Positions 18,853 to 27,421 of a stretch of 64,000 bases of DNA are shown here, piece after piece. How positions within the stretch are numbered: position 1 is the first letter of the stretch; each line of letters begins with the position of its first letter. A model generated the notes under the pieces. That model saw only the letters and a program-made list of their open reading frames with translations, had not been told where the DNA came from and ran no database searches. The position numbers and the translations under genes are program-made. This DNA is from PALSA-693 sp963781155 (GTDB lineage: Bacteria > Actinomycetota > Acidimicrobiia > Acidimicrobiales > Palsa-688): contig CAWAEC010000001.1 of NCBI GenBank assembly GCA_963781155.1, positions 1-64,000 on the forward strand, written 5' to 3'.

Positions 18853-19537
18853 CTCTTTCGACCTCCATGGTTCCTCCAGGAGAACGTAGAGCCGACGGAC
18901 CCGCCGAAATCAGAGTCCAAAGTCCTGACGACGACGTCGCCTGGACGATCTGGCCCTGGTCATGGGTTGGTGCCGTCGGGGGTGACGATGATGCGGCCTT
19001 GCCGCCAGAACGTCGGCACGTCGGCGAGGGCGCGATGGCGGCCAGGCCAGCGGCGAGCAGACCACTCCGGCTGGGCGAGACGGAGCACTTACGGGCCCCC
19101 GCCGATGATGTACTGCTCCTTGGGTTCTGCGGTCTTCTCGCACGCCTTGACGCTCAATACAGGGTGTCCGTCTCGGAGCCGGGGATGAGACGTAATGGTC
19201 TCGGCGGGATCGTCGACCACGAGGATGCGGCAGTCCTCGACCTGGCGCTTGGCGAACTACTCCCGGTGGCCCGCTCCCCGTCGGTGTCAGCGGGATGCGG
19301 ATGGCGGACAGCGCTGTCGAAGGAGGGCTGGGACGTCTTTCGGCCGAAGCGGGTGCGGACGGCTTGGTGGGGGGCGGGTTTCTCCGGGTGAGCTCAACGG
19401 CCCAAGGCGACAGGATGAGTGACCTTCGTCCCTACCTTCGCTGGCCGATGGAGCGGATGATTGAACAATGGGCAACCCTCAGCCAGAAGGTGGCACCAAT
19501 GAGACCCAGGGGCCTCGAGCGGACAGGGGGTGTAGAG
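18853..19537. other. Intergenic; possible unidentified remnant on the minus strand
   Basis: About 685 bases. On the minus strand, near 19270-19080, a stretch reads like protein (CRILVVDDPAETITSHPRL, followed by LSVKACEKTAEPKEQY) before a stop, and another short piece follows (TFWRQGRIIVTPDG). I cannot assign a family and the frame is broken, so it may be a decayed gene. Confidence 0.3.
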
Positions 19538-19918
19538 ATGGCTCTGATCGATGATGACAAACCTACCGACAGCGACTCCAACGCTGCGACGGGCCGCGAC
19601 CCGGCCGTGCGCCAGCGGGCGATCAAGCAGATCGAACGCAGACGTAAGTTCCGTGTTCGGGCCATCGGGTCCGCGGTTGGCATGATCATCCTCGTGGCTA
19701 TTTGGGCGGCAACCGAGTACCACAATGCCGGGGGCTGGCCAACCCAGGGGTTCAGCCAGAGTTCCGGCATTCATGACGTGTGGAACTTCTGGATCGTCTA
19801 CCCCGTCGGCGCCTGGCTGCTGATCCTAGGGATCGACGCTTGGTCCGTCTACGGGCGGAGGCCGATCTCGGAGAATGAAATCGAGCGGGAGATCGAGCGT
19901 CAGACGGACAGGCGCTGA
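19538..19918 (+). CDS. Small 2TM-domain membrane protein
   Basis: A 126-residue protein with a charged N terminus (~45 residues; RAIKQIERRRKFRVRAIG), two hydrophobic helices (MIILVAIWAATEY near 56 and FWIVYPVGAWLLILGIDAW near 88) and an acidic/basic coiled tail (ENEIEREIERQTDRR). This is the arrangement of PF13239-type 2TM proteins, whose function is unknown and which sometimes resemble histidine-kinase membrane anchors. The ATG at 19538 has AGGGGG upstream; the frame opens earlier but lacks coding character there. Confidence 0.7.
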   Translation: MALIDDDKPTDSDSNAATGRDPAVRQRAIKQIERRRKFRVRAIGSAVGMIILVAIWAATEYHNAGGWPTQGFSQSSGIHDVWNFWIVYPVGAWLLILGIDAWSVYGRRPISENEIEREIERQTDRR

Positions 19919-20038
19919 CAGCTTCGACTGCCAAATACAAGCTCGACAGAGCGCCAGACTGACGCGGGGAGTCCGCTTACCTGGGATGGCCGCAAACCAG
20001 GTCTCTGCCCAGCGGGGTCCGGGGGACGGAAAGAACCA

Positions 20039-20209
20039 ATGGCCCTAGCCGGTTTGCTGACCGTCGAGGAGTGGATGGTGCTGTATGCCGGCTACTACCC
20101 GAGATCGCGCTCGATCCGTGACACTCTGGACCTCGTCGGCCTCGCCGACCATCCCACGATGAGGTGTGGCCAGCGACTGCATAGGACTGAACTGTGTTTA
20201 CGCAGATGA
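20039..20209 (+). CDS. Possible 56-residue ORF
   Basis: ATG-started frame reading MALAGLLTVEEWMVLYAGYY and ending with a TGA at 20207-20209. GGAAAG lies upstream. The first 40 codons look coding, the rest less so. It may be a small protein or the remnant of a larger one; no family recognised. Confidence 0.25.
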   Translation: MALAGLLTVEEWMVLYAGYYPRSRSIRDTLDLVGLADHPTMRCGQRLHRTELCLRR

Positions 20210-20219
20210 GGCGTGGCCG

Positions 20220-20558
20220 TCAACGAACGACGGTCCGGCCGGGCAAAGGTCTGATGGGAACACGTCTGGCCGAGACTTGCACCCCCACTCCGATCGGTAC
20301 TCGAATCTCGAACACGCCATCGCCATAGGCCGCGCTGACCTGGTCCTCCTTCGTTCCGGCAGGTAGGCCGATGTCCCGAACGAAGCTCCCGTAGCGGAGA
20401 TCGGAGGGATGATCTCTGGGTTCAGGTCCAACTTCACGATAGGCGCGAACGTGCAGCACGTCGTGGGCTACGAAAACTTCGATGTCGTGTTCCGGATCAA
20501 TGCCGGGAAGCTCTGCTCGTATCACGAGAAGATCGCCTTCCCGGCTCTCAATAGCCAT
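20220..20558 (-). CDS. Hsp20/alpha-crystallin small heat shock protein, short N arm
   Basis: A 112-residue small heat shock protein consisting almost only of the alpha-crystallin domain: LLVIRAELPGIDPEHDIEVF, HDVLHVRAYREV, RYGSFVRDIGLPAGTKEDQV and AYGDGVFEIRVPIG. The usual N-terminal arm of ~35-45 residues is missing, because the ATG lies one base after the stop of the upstream USP gene; the frame upstream of it is out-of-frame USP sequence. This coupling suggests co-translation. M. tuberculosis HspX (Acr), a DosR target, is the functional parallel, so a role in dormancy proteostasis is inferred. Small arms usually limit oligomer size. Confidence 0.8.
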   Translation of the reverse strand: MAIESREGDLLVIRAELPGIDPEHDIEVFVAHDVLHVRAYREVGPEPRDHPSDLRYGSFVRDIGLPAGTKEDQVSAAYGDGVFEIRVPIGVGVQVSARRVPIRPLPGRTVVR

Positions 20559-20559
20559 C

Positions 20560-20982
20560 TCATTCAGCCTTAACGATGACGACCACGGGGGAACTGCGAT
20601 AGGACGCGACCTGCTGCCCGACGGATCCGAGAAGCAGCCCAGCGAAACCTCCATGGCCTCGGGACCCGACAACGAGCATGTCCGCTCCCTGCCCGTGTTC
20701 GAGCAGCACCTTGGCTGCGTGCCCGTTCTGGGCGACCATCGCGAGTTCGATCTCCGGCTGCTCACCGAGCACAGTTGCGACGTCGGCATCGAGGTGCTTC
20801 TGTGCGATCTGACCCATCTCGGTGTAGCTGCCGAACTCACCAGCCGTCCATGCTCGCACGATCTCGAGAAACCCTTCTCGCCGTTTGGCCTCGGCCGCCG
20901 CCCACATCAGGGCTCGTTTGGAATTTTCGGAGCCATCAAATCCCACGACGATCCGGTACGGCCTCTGCTCTGGCTCGGACAT
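20560..20982 (-). CDS. Universal stress protein, single domain
   Basis: A 140-residue UspA-type protein with RIVVGFDGSENSKRALMWA at the N terminus and the ATP loop GSRGHGGFAGLLLGS near residue 112. AAAGGA precedes the ATG. The Hsp20 gene starts one base after its stop, giving a coupled USP-Hsp20 operon. A DosR-like site (21104-21117) is about 120 bases upstream. Confidence 0.9.
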   Translation of the reverse strand: MSEPEQRPYRIVVGFDGSENSKRALMWAAAEAKRREGFLEIVRAWTAGEFGSYTEMGQIAQKHLDADVATVLGEQPEIELAMVAQNGHAAKVLLEHGQGADMLVVGSRGHGGFAGLLLGSVGQQVASYRSSPVVVIVKAE

Positions 20983-21286
20983 GTCGCGTCCTTTCCCGGG
21001 GGAAATCCCCTTCTGCTGCCCGGACCGGCTCTCGAGCCGATCGTCCGGGGTCTGTGCGGATCCAACTGCAACCAGCTTGTCCGGGTGACGGATCTGACGG
21101 CTAGGGCCGAGAGCCTCTAATGCGGGGCTTGGCCAGTCCGAAGATAAGAGGACCGCCGTAAATCGCCGCGGCGGCGACGCTGGGCAATGACGAAACCTCG
21201 GTGAAGCCAGCGACTGACAGCAACCCGGCTGCGGTAACCACGCCCGGCCGCTGCCTAGGGATCCGGGCCTGGAAAACCTAGCGCAC
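20983..21286. other. Intergenic with box and a short hydrophobic fragment
   Basis: About 300 bases. On the minus strand, 21230-21101 reads as a hydrophobic frame (VTAAGLLSVAGFTEVSSLP, AAAAIYGGPLIFGLAK), perhaps the tail of a lost membrane protein. No start is convincing. The DosR-like box at 21104 overlaps its end. Confidence 0.3.
21104..21117 (-). promoter_or_regulatory. DosR-like box (GGGCCGAGAGCCTC) before USP-hsp20
   Basis: Left half-site GGGCC is perfect and preceded by CTA as at 23495; the right half-site is weaker. About 122 bases before the USP start. Confidence 0.35.
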
Positions 21287-22417
21287 TCACTCCGCTCCGG
21301 ATCGGTCCGCAGCCGCGAACGCCCTCACAGAGTCACGCAACGCCTTCAGGCCGGGAAGATCGCCGCGTTCGATGAACTCCAGAGTGGCCCCTCCGCCGGT
21401 CGATATGTGATCGATCCGGCCTGATAGCCCGAACTGAGAGACCGCGGCCACGGTGTCGCCACCTCCGATGACCGAAAAAGCAGCCGACGCAGCGACGGAT
21501 TCGGCGACGGCACGAGTTCCGTCGGCAAAGCGGGGATCCTCGAACACGCCCATCGGACCGTTCCATAACACCGTGCCCGCGTCCTTGATGATCCCGGCGA
21601 AGGTAGCGACGGTGCCGGGGCCGATATCGCGACCGTTCCAGCCGGGAGGTACGTCCAAATCACTACTCGCCGACCGATCGGGAGTCCCGTCGCTTCCCAG
21701 CACCAGGTCGGAGGGCAGGACGATCCGGCCGGAATGCAAGAGGCCTCGGCAGCGGTCGATCTGGTCCGGCTCGACCATCGACTCCCCGGTGGAATGGCCC
21801 GCCGCAGCCAAGAAGGTGAAGCACATCCCGCCGCCGATCAGGATGGTGTCGACCCGATCGAGCAGAGCGGACACCACTCCCAGTTTGTCCGACACTTTGG
21901 CCCCGCCGAGAAGCGCAACGAACGGAGGGGCCGGCGAGTCCAGCAGTCCAGAAAGGACCGCGACCTCGCGCGCCACCAGCCGTCCGGCCGCAGAGGGCAG
22001 CCGGGTGGGGGGGCCGACCACTGAAGCGTGGGCTCGATGAACGCATCCAAAGGCGTCGTCGACGTAAAGGTCCTGACCGGCCACAAGACGGTCAACGAAG
22101 GCCGGGTCGTTCGCCTCCTCACCGGGATCGAATCTCAGGTTGTCAAGCAACGCCACACCCGGCGCCAGCTCAGCCAGACGGCGCCGGACCGGCTCCACAT
22201 CGAACCGAGGGTCGAGCTTTCCCTTGGGCCGTCCGAGGTGGGTGCAGGTCGTAACAGAAGCCCCCCGCTCGGTTAGCCAGTTGAGCGTCGGCAAAGCAGC
22301 GCGGATCCGAAAGTCGTGAGAAATGTCGCCGTTCGCCACGGGCACGTTGAAGTCACACCGGACCAAGACCCGTCGGCCACACACATTGGGCAGGTCTTCC
22401 AACTCAGGAAGCTTCAC
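21287..22417 (-). CDS. pgk: Phosphoglycerate kinase
   Basis: A 376-residue glycolytic enzyme that makes ATP and 3-phosphoglycerate from 1,3-bisphosphoglycerate. Diagnostic segments are VLVRCDFNVP, CTHLGRPKGK, DDAFGCVHRAHASVVG, LLGGAKVSDKLGVV, LIGGGMCFTFL, LWNGPMGVFE and SVIGGGDTVAA with STGGGATLEF. It is slightly shorter than the usual ~390 residues but nothing essential is missing. The GTG start at 22417 lies 12 bases after the gap stop, so the two are an operon under the box at 23495. Codons upstream of 22417 in the same frame are gap sequence read out of frame. Confidence 0.95.
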   Translation of the reverse strand: MKLPELEDLPNVCGRRVLVRCDFNVPVANGDISHDFRIRAALPTLNWLTERGASVTTCTHLGRPKGKLDPRFDVEPVRRRLAELAPGVALLDNLRFDPGEEANDPAFVDRLVAGQDLYVDDAFGCVHRAHASVVGPPTRLPSAAGRLVAREVAVLSGLLDSPAPPFVALLGGAKVSDKLGVVSALLDRVDTILIGGGMCFTFLAAAGHSTGESMVEPDQIDRCRGLLHSGRIVLPSDLVLGSDGTPDRSASSDLDVPPGWNGRDIGPGTVATFAGIIKDAGTVLWNGPMGVFEDPRFADGTRAVAESVAASAAFSVIGGGDTVAAVSQFGLSGRIDHISTGGGATLEFIERGDLPGLKALRDSVRAFAAADRSGAE

Positions 22418-22428
22418 CGCAATCGCCC

Positions 22429-23436
22429 CTAGCGGCCGGCACGACCGACGACGGCAGACAGCTCCCCAAGGCGGTTCGCGTATCCCCATTCGTTGTCGTA
22501 CCAGCCATACACCTTGACCATCTGGCCGGCCGCCATCGTTAGCCCGGAGTCGAACACGCACGATGCCGGGTTCCCGATGATGTCGGTCGAGACCAGAGGT
22601 TCCTCGCTGTACTCGAGGATCCCGGTCAGGTTCGTCGCCGCCGCGTCCCGGAAGACTTCGTTTACGTCAGCCACCGTGACCGGTCGATGGAGCCAGGCCA
22701 CCAAATCGGTGATCGACCCGTCAGGGACCGGTACCCGCAAGGCGCTCCCATCGAGCCGCCCGGTGACCGCCGGGAGTACCAGGCCGGTAGCCCGGGCCGC
22801 GCCCGTCGAGGTGGGAACGATGTTGAGCCCAGCGGCGCGCCCCCTGCGTGGATCCTTGTGCGGCGCATCGACGAGGACCTGATCTCCAGTGTAGGCATGC
22901 ACGGTGGTGATGAAACCCTGCTCGACGCCGAAGTTGTCCTCGAGCACCTTGATCATCGGCGCCAAGCAGTTCGTCGTACAAGACGCGTTCGACACCACCT
23001 GGTGCTGGAGGGGATCAAAGGTTCGCTCATTGACGCCCAACACAATCGTGGCATCCGCGCCTTGGCACGGGGAGGAAACGACAACCCTGGAGGCCCCCGC
23101 AGTCAAGTGCTTGGCGGCTAACTCACGGGTCCGGAACCGACCCGTCGCCTCAACCGCCACGTCGACGCCGATCGACCGCCACGGCAACTCCTCAGGATCC
23201 CGTTCTTGGTAGAAGCGCAAGGGCATGCCGTCCACGATTATCTCGTTATCGCCAATCTTCAGGTCCCGTCCCAGTCGGCCATAGACAGAATCACGGGCCA
23301 GCAGGCCAGCCATGGCGGACAACGAGCCCAAGTCGTTGACCGCGACCACTTCGATACCCAGATCGCGTTCGATTGAGGCCCGATAGAGCGCCCGTCCCAT
23401 ACGCCCGAATCCATTGATACCCACCCGAACCGACAC
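22429..23436 (-). CDS. gap: Glyceraldehyde-3-phosphate dehydrogenase, type I
   Basis: A 335-residue NAD-dependent enzyme. VGINGFGRMGRALYR is the dinucleotide motif, Cys153 in SNASCTTNCLAP is the catalytic residue and TGAARATGLVLPAVTGRLDG and NEWGYANRL are family hallmarks. The GTG start follows GAGAGGAG. The perfect DosR-like palindrome GGGCCGAAAGTCCC ends 59 bases upstream, the best match in the window. pgk follows at once; together with pyk they would keep substrate-level ATP formation running when respiration fails. Confidence 0.95.
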   Translation of the reverse strand: MSVRVGINGFGRMGRALYRASIERDLGIEVVAVNDLGSLSAMAGLLARDSVYGRLGRDLKIGDNEIIVDGMPLRFYQERDPEELPWRSIGVDVAVEATGRFRTRELAAKHLTAGASRVVVSSPCQGADATIVLGVNERTFDPLQHQVVSNASCTTNCLAPMIKVLEDNFGVEQGFITTVHAYTGDQVLVDAPHKDPRRGRAAGLNIVPTSTGAARATGLVLPAVTGRLDGSALRVPVPDGSITDLVAWLHRPVTVADVNEVFRDAAATNLTGILEYSEEPLVSTDIIGNPASCVFDSGLTMAAGQMVKVYGWYDNEWGYANRLGELSAVVGRAGR

Positions 23437-23494
23437 TTGAGGCTCCTCTCTCGTAACTATGAGCCAGTCTCACCGGTTAGGGGCGCACCTTCTA

Positions 23495-23508
23495 GGGCCG
23501 AAAGTCCC
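23495..23508 (-). promoter_or_regulatory. DosR-like box (GGGCCGAAAGTCCC), best match
   Basis: Full match to the consensus drawn from this window, 59 bases before the gap start codon. Flanked by TCTA and ACAG. Confidence 0.6.
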
Positions 23509-23668
23509 ACAGCACCGCCGTGGTTCACCAGCCGATGCGGTTCGGTCTCTCGCCTATCCTCGCCGTGTTCTTTCCCATCTCCCGCGCTGGTACTGTTGCT
23601 GTGACTCAGATAGTGGTGGCAGGTTTCCGCCCCCTGGCCTCCGATACGAGGTGAGGTGGCGCTGCAGC

Positions 23669-24076
23669 TCAGGCGGACGGCCGTTCGATTCTCCTACCAG
23701 AGATCAGCTCCGGGTGGACGCGGATCAAGCGGTGTCTGTCTCCGCCCACGCCGGCCGCCGGCACCTCCCGGTCGCAGCGATCGACGTCATCCACAACCTC
23801 TTCCGCGACTCCGACTACGAGTACGCTCCAGCCCTGCTGCGATTGTCCACTGGCGCGGTCGACTTCGAACGCCACGATGGTGTGGTCCAAGGCAGCTCTG
23901 AGTTTGAGCCCTTCTCCCGTGCGGAACATTACGTCGCCGTCCACCATCGAGTAGTTGACCGGAAAGATCGCGGGCAACGCCCCTAGGGAGATTCCGACTC
24001 GTCCGAGCGTCTCGCCAGCGAGTAGGCGACGGCACTGCTCTTCATCCAGCAATTCCAGACCCTCGTCGACGAGCAT
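23669..24076 (-). CDS. Pyridoxamine 5'-phosphate oxidase-like FMN-binding-fold protein
   Basis: A 135-residue split beta-barrel protein of the PNPOx-like group. The pattern shared by four copies in the window is C-x-LLA-x(3)-GR-(I/V)-G near residue 15-28, (I/F)PVNY, the strand pair AFEVD with GWSVLVVGVAEEV, and the tail LIRVHPELISGRRI. Related mycobacterial proteins bind F420 or flavin and several belong to the DosR regulon (for example the Rv2004c-Rv2005c neighbourhood has similar company). Substrate unknown. ATG at 24076 has only a weak AGGGTG upstream. Confidence 0.8.
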   Translation of the reverse strand: MLVDEGLELLDEEQCRRLLAGETLGRVGISLGALPAIFPVNYSMVDGDVMFRTGEGLKLRAALDHTIVAFEVDRASGQSQQGWSVLVVGVAEEVVDDVDRCDREVPAAGVGGDRHRLIRVHPELISGRRIERPSA

Positions 24077-24128
24077 GCTGTCACCCTAAATCGAACCCGT
24101 ACGCCACGAGCAGAGCCGAACGACCCTT

Positions 24129-24821
24129 TCACGAAGCAGTGTTATCAAGTCGACCTTCGTACAGGTCGGCGAACGGGGGTGAAGCGAACACCGAGCGCCG
24201 CGATCCCCTCGATCTCGGCCCCAGGACATTGCGGGGCAGCCGGTAGGACGGGATGCCATAGCGCATCATGCCGCCAGGCTCGGGCCCCGCATCCCGGATC
24301 TCCACCTGGTGGCCGCGCCGGGCCAGGTGGTAGGCGGCCGAGAGCCCGCTCGGGCCCGCCCCCACTACCAACACCCGCCTGCCACTCGGCGCCGGCGTCG
24401 GGGCGTACCGCCAGCCGCGGTGAATGGCCAAATCCCCCAGGAACCGTTCGATGGCGTGGATCGACACCGCACTATCTAGCTCAGCCCTGTTACACGAGCT
24501 CTCGCAGGGGTGGTAGCAGACCCGCCCGTGGATAGCTGCCAGCGGATTGTCTTCCACCAGTGCTCGCCACGCCCCCTCATGATCACCCGCGTTCACCCTC
24601 GCCAGCGAGGCCTGGATGTTTTCGCCGGCCGGACAAGCCGCGTTGCAAGGCGGCAGCAGATCAACGTAGACGGGCCGCTGAGAACGCACTGCGCCCGCCT
24701 CAGACCGGCTGTGCAACAAGTCGGGCCAGCGGGTGAGGTCACGCGGCCGGGACCGGCGCTCCGAGCGCTGAATCCGCCGGGGCTGCCCTTCGCCGGACCG
24801 GCTCACCTCATCTGATGTCAT
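24129..24821 (-). pseudogene. GltD-like (glutamate synthase beta-type) flavoprotein, 3' truncated
   Basis: About 200 codons match the N terminus of NADPH-dependent glutamate-synthase-beta-like proteins. Fe-S Cys motifs (PPCNAACPAGENIQ; GRVCYHPCESSCNRAELD) and the first FAD motif (VLVVGAGPSGLSAAYHLARR) are intact, followed by GGMMRYGIPSYRLPRNVL. The sequence then loses homology and stops after ~35 residues; the NADPH domain (about 300 residues) is absent. It is divergent from the hydrogenase operon, whose flavoprotein subunit it might once have assisted. Confidence 0.7.
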
Positions 24822-24912
24822 GGCGCCTCGCTGGGCCCACGACATCAGCGCCCTCCGTCATCTCGGTCCCGCCAACTTCCGGTAGCCGGTCAGTCCGGAC
24901 CTCGGCCGTTCC

Positions 24913-24926
24913 GGGACCTTCGGGCC
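24913..24926 (+). promoter_or_regulatory. DosR-like box (GGGACCTTCGGGCC) before hydrogenase operon
   Basis: Matches 12 of 14 positions of the reverse consensus GGGACTTTCGGCCC and ends 35 bases before the preferred hydB start. M. smegmatis Hyd3, a group 3b hydrogenase, is DosR-controlled, which is the established parallel. Confidence 0.5.
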
Positions 24927-24961
24927 TTTTCTTGGGCATCGAAAATGCCTACGGTGCGAGT

Positions 24962-26119
24962 GTGGATATCGGTGACGAGGTCATTGTGGACGTGGCCGGA
25001 CTCGACCTTCTGATCCAGGTGCTACGCGATCGCGGCTACGTCACCCGGGGCCCAGTCGTTCGGGACGGGGCGATCGTCCCGGGGCCCGTCGGCGGCGTGT
25101 CGGACCTGCCCGCCGGATACCACGACGAGCAGGCACCGGGCCACTACCGGCTACGCCACGACGCCGACGACACGCTGTTCGGCTGGGCAGTGGGTCCCGG
25201 CTCGTGGAAGGCGGAATTGTTCCCGCCTACTCAGGAGGTGTGGCGAGTCGCTCCCGACGCGGACGGCACGCGCTTTGAAGCGCCAACCGCCGACGCGACC
25301 GGTCCCCTGGCCGTCATCGGGGCCCGGCCCTGCGAAGTCGCGGCCCTGGACGTCCTCGACCGGGTCCTGGACGGCGGGGCGGTACCCGACCCCCGCTACC
25401 GGCGCCGCCGGACCGGCATGTTTATCGTGGCGGCCGAATGCGGTACCCCGTCCGGTACCTGCTTTTGCACGTCAATGGGCACAGGTCCGGCCGCGTCCGA
25501 GGGGTATGACTTGGCCCTCACCGAGCTGTACGACCAGGGCGGGCACCGGTTCGTCGTCCGCATCGGGAGCGAGCAGGGGGCGGAGGTCCTCTCCGCCGTC
25601 CCGCTGGTGGCGGTCACCCCCGGGGACCGGCGGGAGCGGGAGGAGGTTCTGGCCGGAGCCGAGGCGTCCATGGGGCGGCGTCTCGAGACCGAGGGCTTGG
25701 CCGCACTGCTCGCTCGCAACCTGGAGCACCCGCGATGGGATGATGTGGCGGAACGGTGCTTGGCCTGCGGGAACTGCACGCTGGTGTGTCCGACCTGCTT
25801 CTGCAGCGACGTCCACGACACCTCCGAGTTGACCGGAGAGGTCGTCCGCACCCGCACGTGGTCGTCGTGCTTCGACCTCGAGCACTCCTATGTGCATGGG
25901 GGAGCGGTCCGGAAATCGACGCGGTCGCGATATCGCCAGTGGCTGACCCACAAGCTGTCGACCTGGTGGGATCAGTTCGACACCTCCGGCTGCATCGGGT
26001 GCGGACGGTGCGTCACCTGGTGCCCGGTCGGCATCGACCTGACCGAGGAGGCCGCTGCAATCCGGCGCTCCGACGGGGAAGTCAGTTCTGGGAGAGACCC
26101 CGGTGGGTGGACCGGATGA
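24962..26119 (+). CDS. hydB: Group 3b NiFe (sulf)hydrogenase, Fe-S subunit beta
   Basis: A ~385-residue electron-transfer subunit. The N-terminal half resembles anaerobic sulfite reductase A/HydB proteins (IGARPCEVAALDVLDRVL, CGTPSGTCFCTSMGTGP). Two C-terminal [4Fe-4S] motifs follow, CLACGNCTLVCPTCFC and CIGCGRCVTWCPVG. It would pass electrons between the hydrogenase dimer and the flavin subunit. The start is uncertain: the frame opens at 24815, but GTG at 24962 gives the family N terminus (DLLIQVLRDRGYVTRGPV). Its stop overlaps the next start (ATGA). First gene of an eight-gene hydrogenase operon. Confidence 0.88.
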   Translation: MDIGDEVIVDVAGLDLLIQVLRDRGYVTRGPVVRDGAIVPGPVGGVSDLPAGYHDEQAPGHYRLRHDADDTLFGWAVGPGSWKAELFPPTQEVWRVAPDADGTRFEAPTADATGPLAVIGARPCEVAALDVLDRVLDGGAVPDPRYRRRRTGMFIVAAECGTPSGTCFCTSMGTGPAASEGYDLALTELYDQGGHRFVVRIGSEQGAEVLSAVPLVAVTPGDRREREEVLAGAEASMGRRLETEGLAALLARNLEHPRWDDVAERCLACGNCTLVCPTCFCSDVHDTSELTGEVVRTRTWSSCFDLEHSYVHGGAVRKSTRSRYRQWLTHKLSTWWDQFDTSGCIGCGRCVTWCPVGIDLTEEAAAIRRSDGEVSSGRDPGGWTG

Positions 26120-26589
26120 GGATCTCCAGCGTGGCGGGGGTGGTGTCCGCCCATCCCTTGCTTGCCGGAGTTCCGCCCGCCACCGTGGCCGAGGTGGCAG
26201 GTTGCGCCAAAAATCTCGCGTTTGCGGCCGGCACCCTGCTGCTGGCGGAAGGCGATCCCGCCGATAGCGTGTACTTGGTGCGGCGGGGCCGGGTTGCCAT
26301 CGAGATGCACGCGCCCGGCTCCGGCCCGGTCGTGATCGAAACGGTCGGCCCGGGGTCGGTGGTGGGGTGGAGCTGGCTCGTTCCCCCCTACACCTGGCGG
26401 TTCGACGCCAAGGCGATCGAGCCGGTCGGTGCCATCGCATTGAACGCGGCCTGTTTGAGAGACAAGGCCCACGCCGACCCCGTGGTGGGGTACGCCCTGA
26501 TGGCAAGGGTCGCGGCCGTCCTGGTTGACCGCCTGCAGGCCACCCGGCTGCGGCTGCTGGACGTGTACGGGCACGGCAATGGCCGCTGA
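26116..26589 (+). CDS. Cyclic nucleotide-binding (Crp-type sensor) domain protein within hydrogenase operon
   Basis: A 157-residue protein with a single cNMP-binding beta-roll: FAAGTLLLAEGDPADSVYLV, RRGRVAIEMHAPG and VIETVGPGSVVGWSWLV, then a C-terminal helix. No helix-turn-helix follows, so it is not a Crp-like DNA-binding regulator but a free sensor or adaptor. It overlaps hydB by ATGA, and the flavin-subunit gene starts just after it. Similar genes are known between hydB and hydG in actinobacterial 3b operons. A role in tuning hydrogenase activity by a nucleotide or redox signal is inferred only. Confidence 0.82.
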   Translation: MRISSVAGVVSAHPLLAGVPPATVAEVAGCAKNLAFAAGTLLLAEGDPADSVYLVRRGRVAIEMHAPGSGPVVIETVGPGSVVGWSWLVPPYTWRFDAKAIEPVGAIALNAACLRDKAHADPVVGYALMARVAAVLVDRLQATRLRLLDVYGHGNGR

Positions 26590-26602
26590 GGAGCGCGGTC
26601 CG

Positions 26603-27421
26603 ATGACACCGGTCCTGCACCGGGTAGTCGACCGCCAAGCCGACGCTGACGATGTCACCACCCTGGTCCTGGTTCCGGTGTCCGGTCCGGCCTTGCCCTT
26701 CCGCTGCGGACAGTTCAACATGCTCACCGTCCTCGGGGTCGGCGAGGCAGCCATCTCGGTGAGCAGCTCACCCCGGGACGAGGGACCGCTTCGCCACACG
26801 GTGCGCGACGTTGGTTCCGTCACCCACGCTCTGTGCAGTGCCCAGATCGGCGATCTGGTCGGGGTGCGCGGGCCATTCGGGACCGACTGGGGCGTGGACG
26901 CCGTGCTTCCGCATGAGGACGTCGTGGTGGTGGCTGGCGGTATCGGCCTGGCTCCCCTACGGGGGGCGATCGACGAGTTGGTGGCCCGCGGTCAGGACGG
27001 GGGAATCCGGGTGTTCGTGTTGATCGGGGCCCGCCAGCCGCAGCAGGTCATCTTTGGCGCCGACATCGACCGGTGGACCCGTCACGGCGCGCACACCGAT
27101 GTCACGGTCGATTTTGGGGCTCCGGGGTGGCCGGGCCACGTTGGCCTGGTGACATCCTTGCTGCCCGGCGCCGGTTTCGACCCGGCCCGGACCACGGCTT
27201 TGATGTGCGGCCCGGAAATCATGATGCGCTTCACCGCTCGCGACCTGATGGTGGCCGGTGTCGAGCCCGACCGCATTCGCGTCTCCCTCGAGCGGAACAT
27301 GCAGTGCGGCGTGGGCTGGTGCGGACACTGTCAGCTCGGACCGTATCTGCTCTGCCGTGACGGGCCGGTGCTGCCTTACGGGGGGCCGGTTGCTCGCCTT
27401 CTCGCCGAGCGAGAACGATGA
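26603..27421 (+). CDS. hydG: Group 3b NiFe hydrogenase, FAD/NAD(P)-binding subunit gamma
   Basis: A 272-residue ferredoxin-reductase-type subunit. FRCGQFNML and ISVSSSPRDEG bind FAD, VVVVAGGIGLAPLRGAI binds NAD(P), and the C-terminal Cys cluster ERNMQCGVGWCGHCQLG holds a [2Fe-2S] centre. It couples H2 oxidation or evolution to NAD(P)(H). The ATG at 26603 has GAGGAG nine bases upstream; an earlier ATG at 26579 would overlap the cNMP gene by 11 bases. The stop overlaps hydD (ATGA). Confidence 0.9.
   Translation: MTPVLHRVVDRQADADDVTTLVLVPVSGPALPFRCGQFNMLTVLGVGEAAISVSSSPRDEGPLRHTVRDVGSVTHALCSAQIGDLVGVRGPFGTDWGVDAVLPHEDVVVVAGGIGLAPLRGAIDELVARGQDGGIRVFVLIGARQPQQVIFGADIDRWTRHGAHTDVTVDFGAPGWPGHVGLVTSLLPGAGFDPARTTALMCGPEIMMRFTARDLMVAGVEPDRIRVSLERNMQCGVGWCGHCQLGPYLLCRDGPVLPYGGPVARLLAERER

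Noticed and set aside
25472..26638. 388-codon minus-strand frame opposite hydB and the cNMP gene
   Set aside because: Low-complexity Arg/Pro-rich shadow of a motif-bearing gene.
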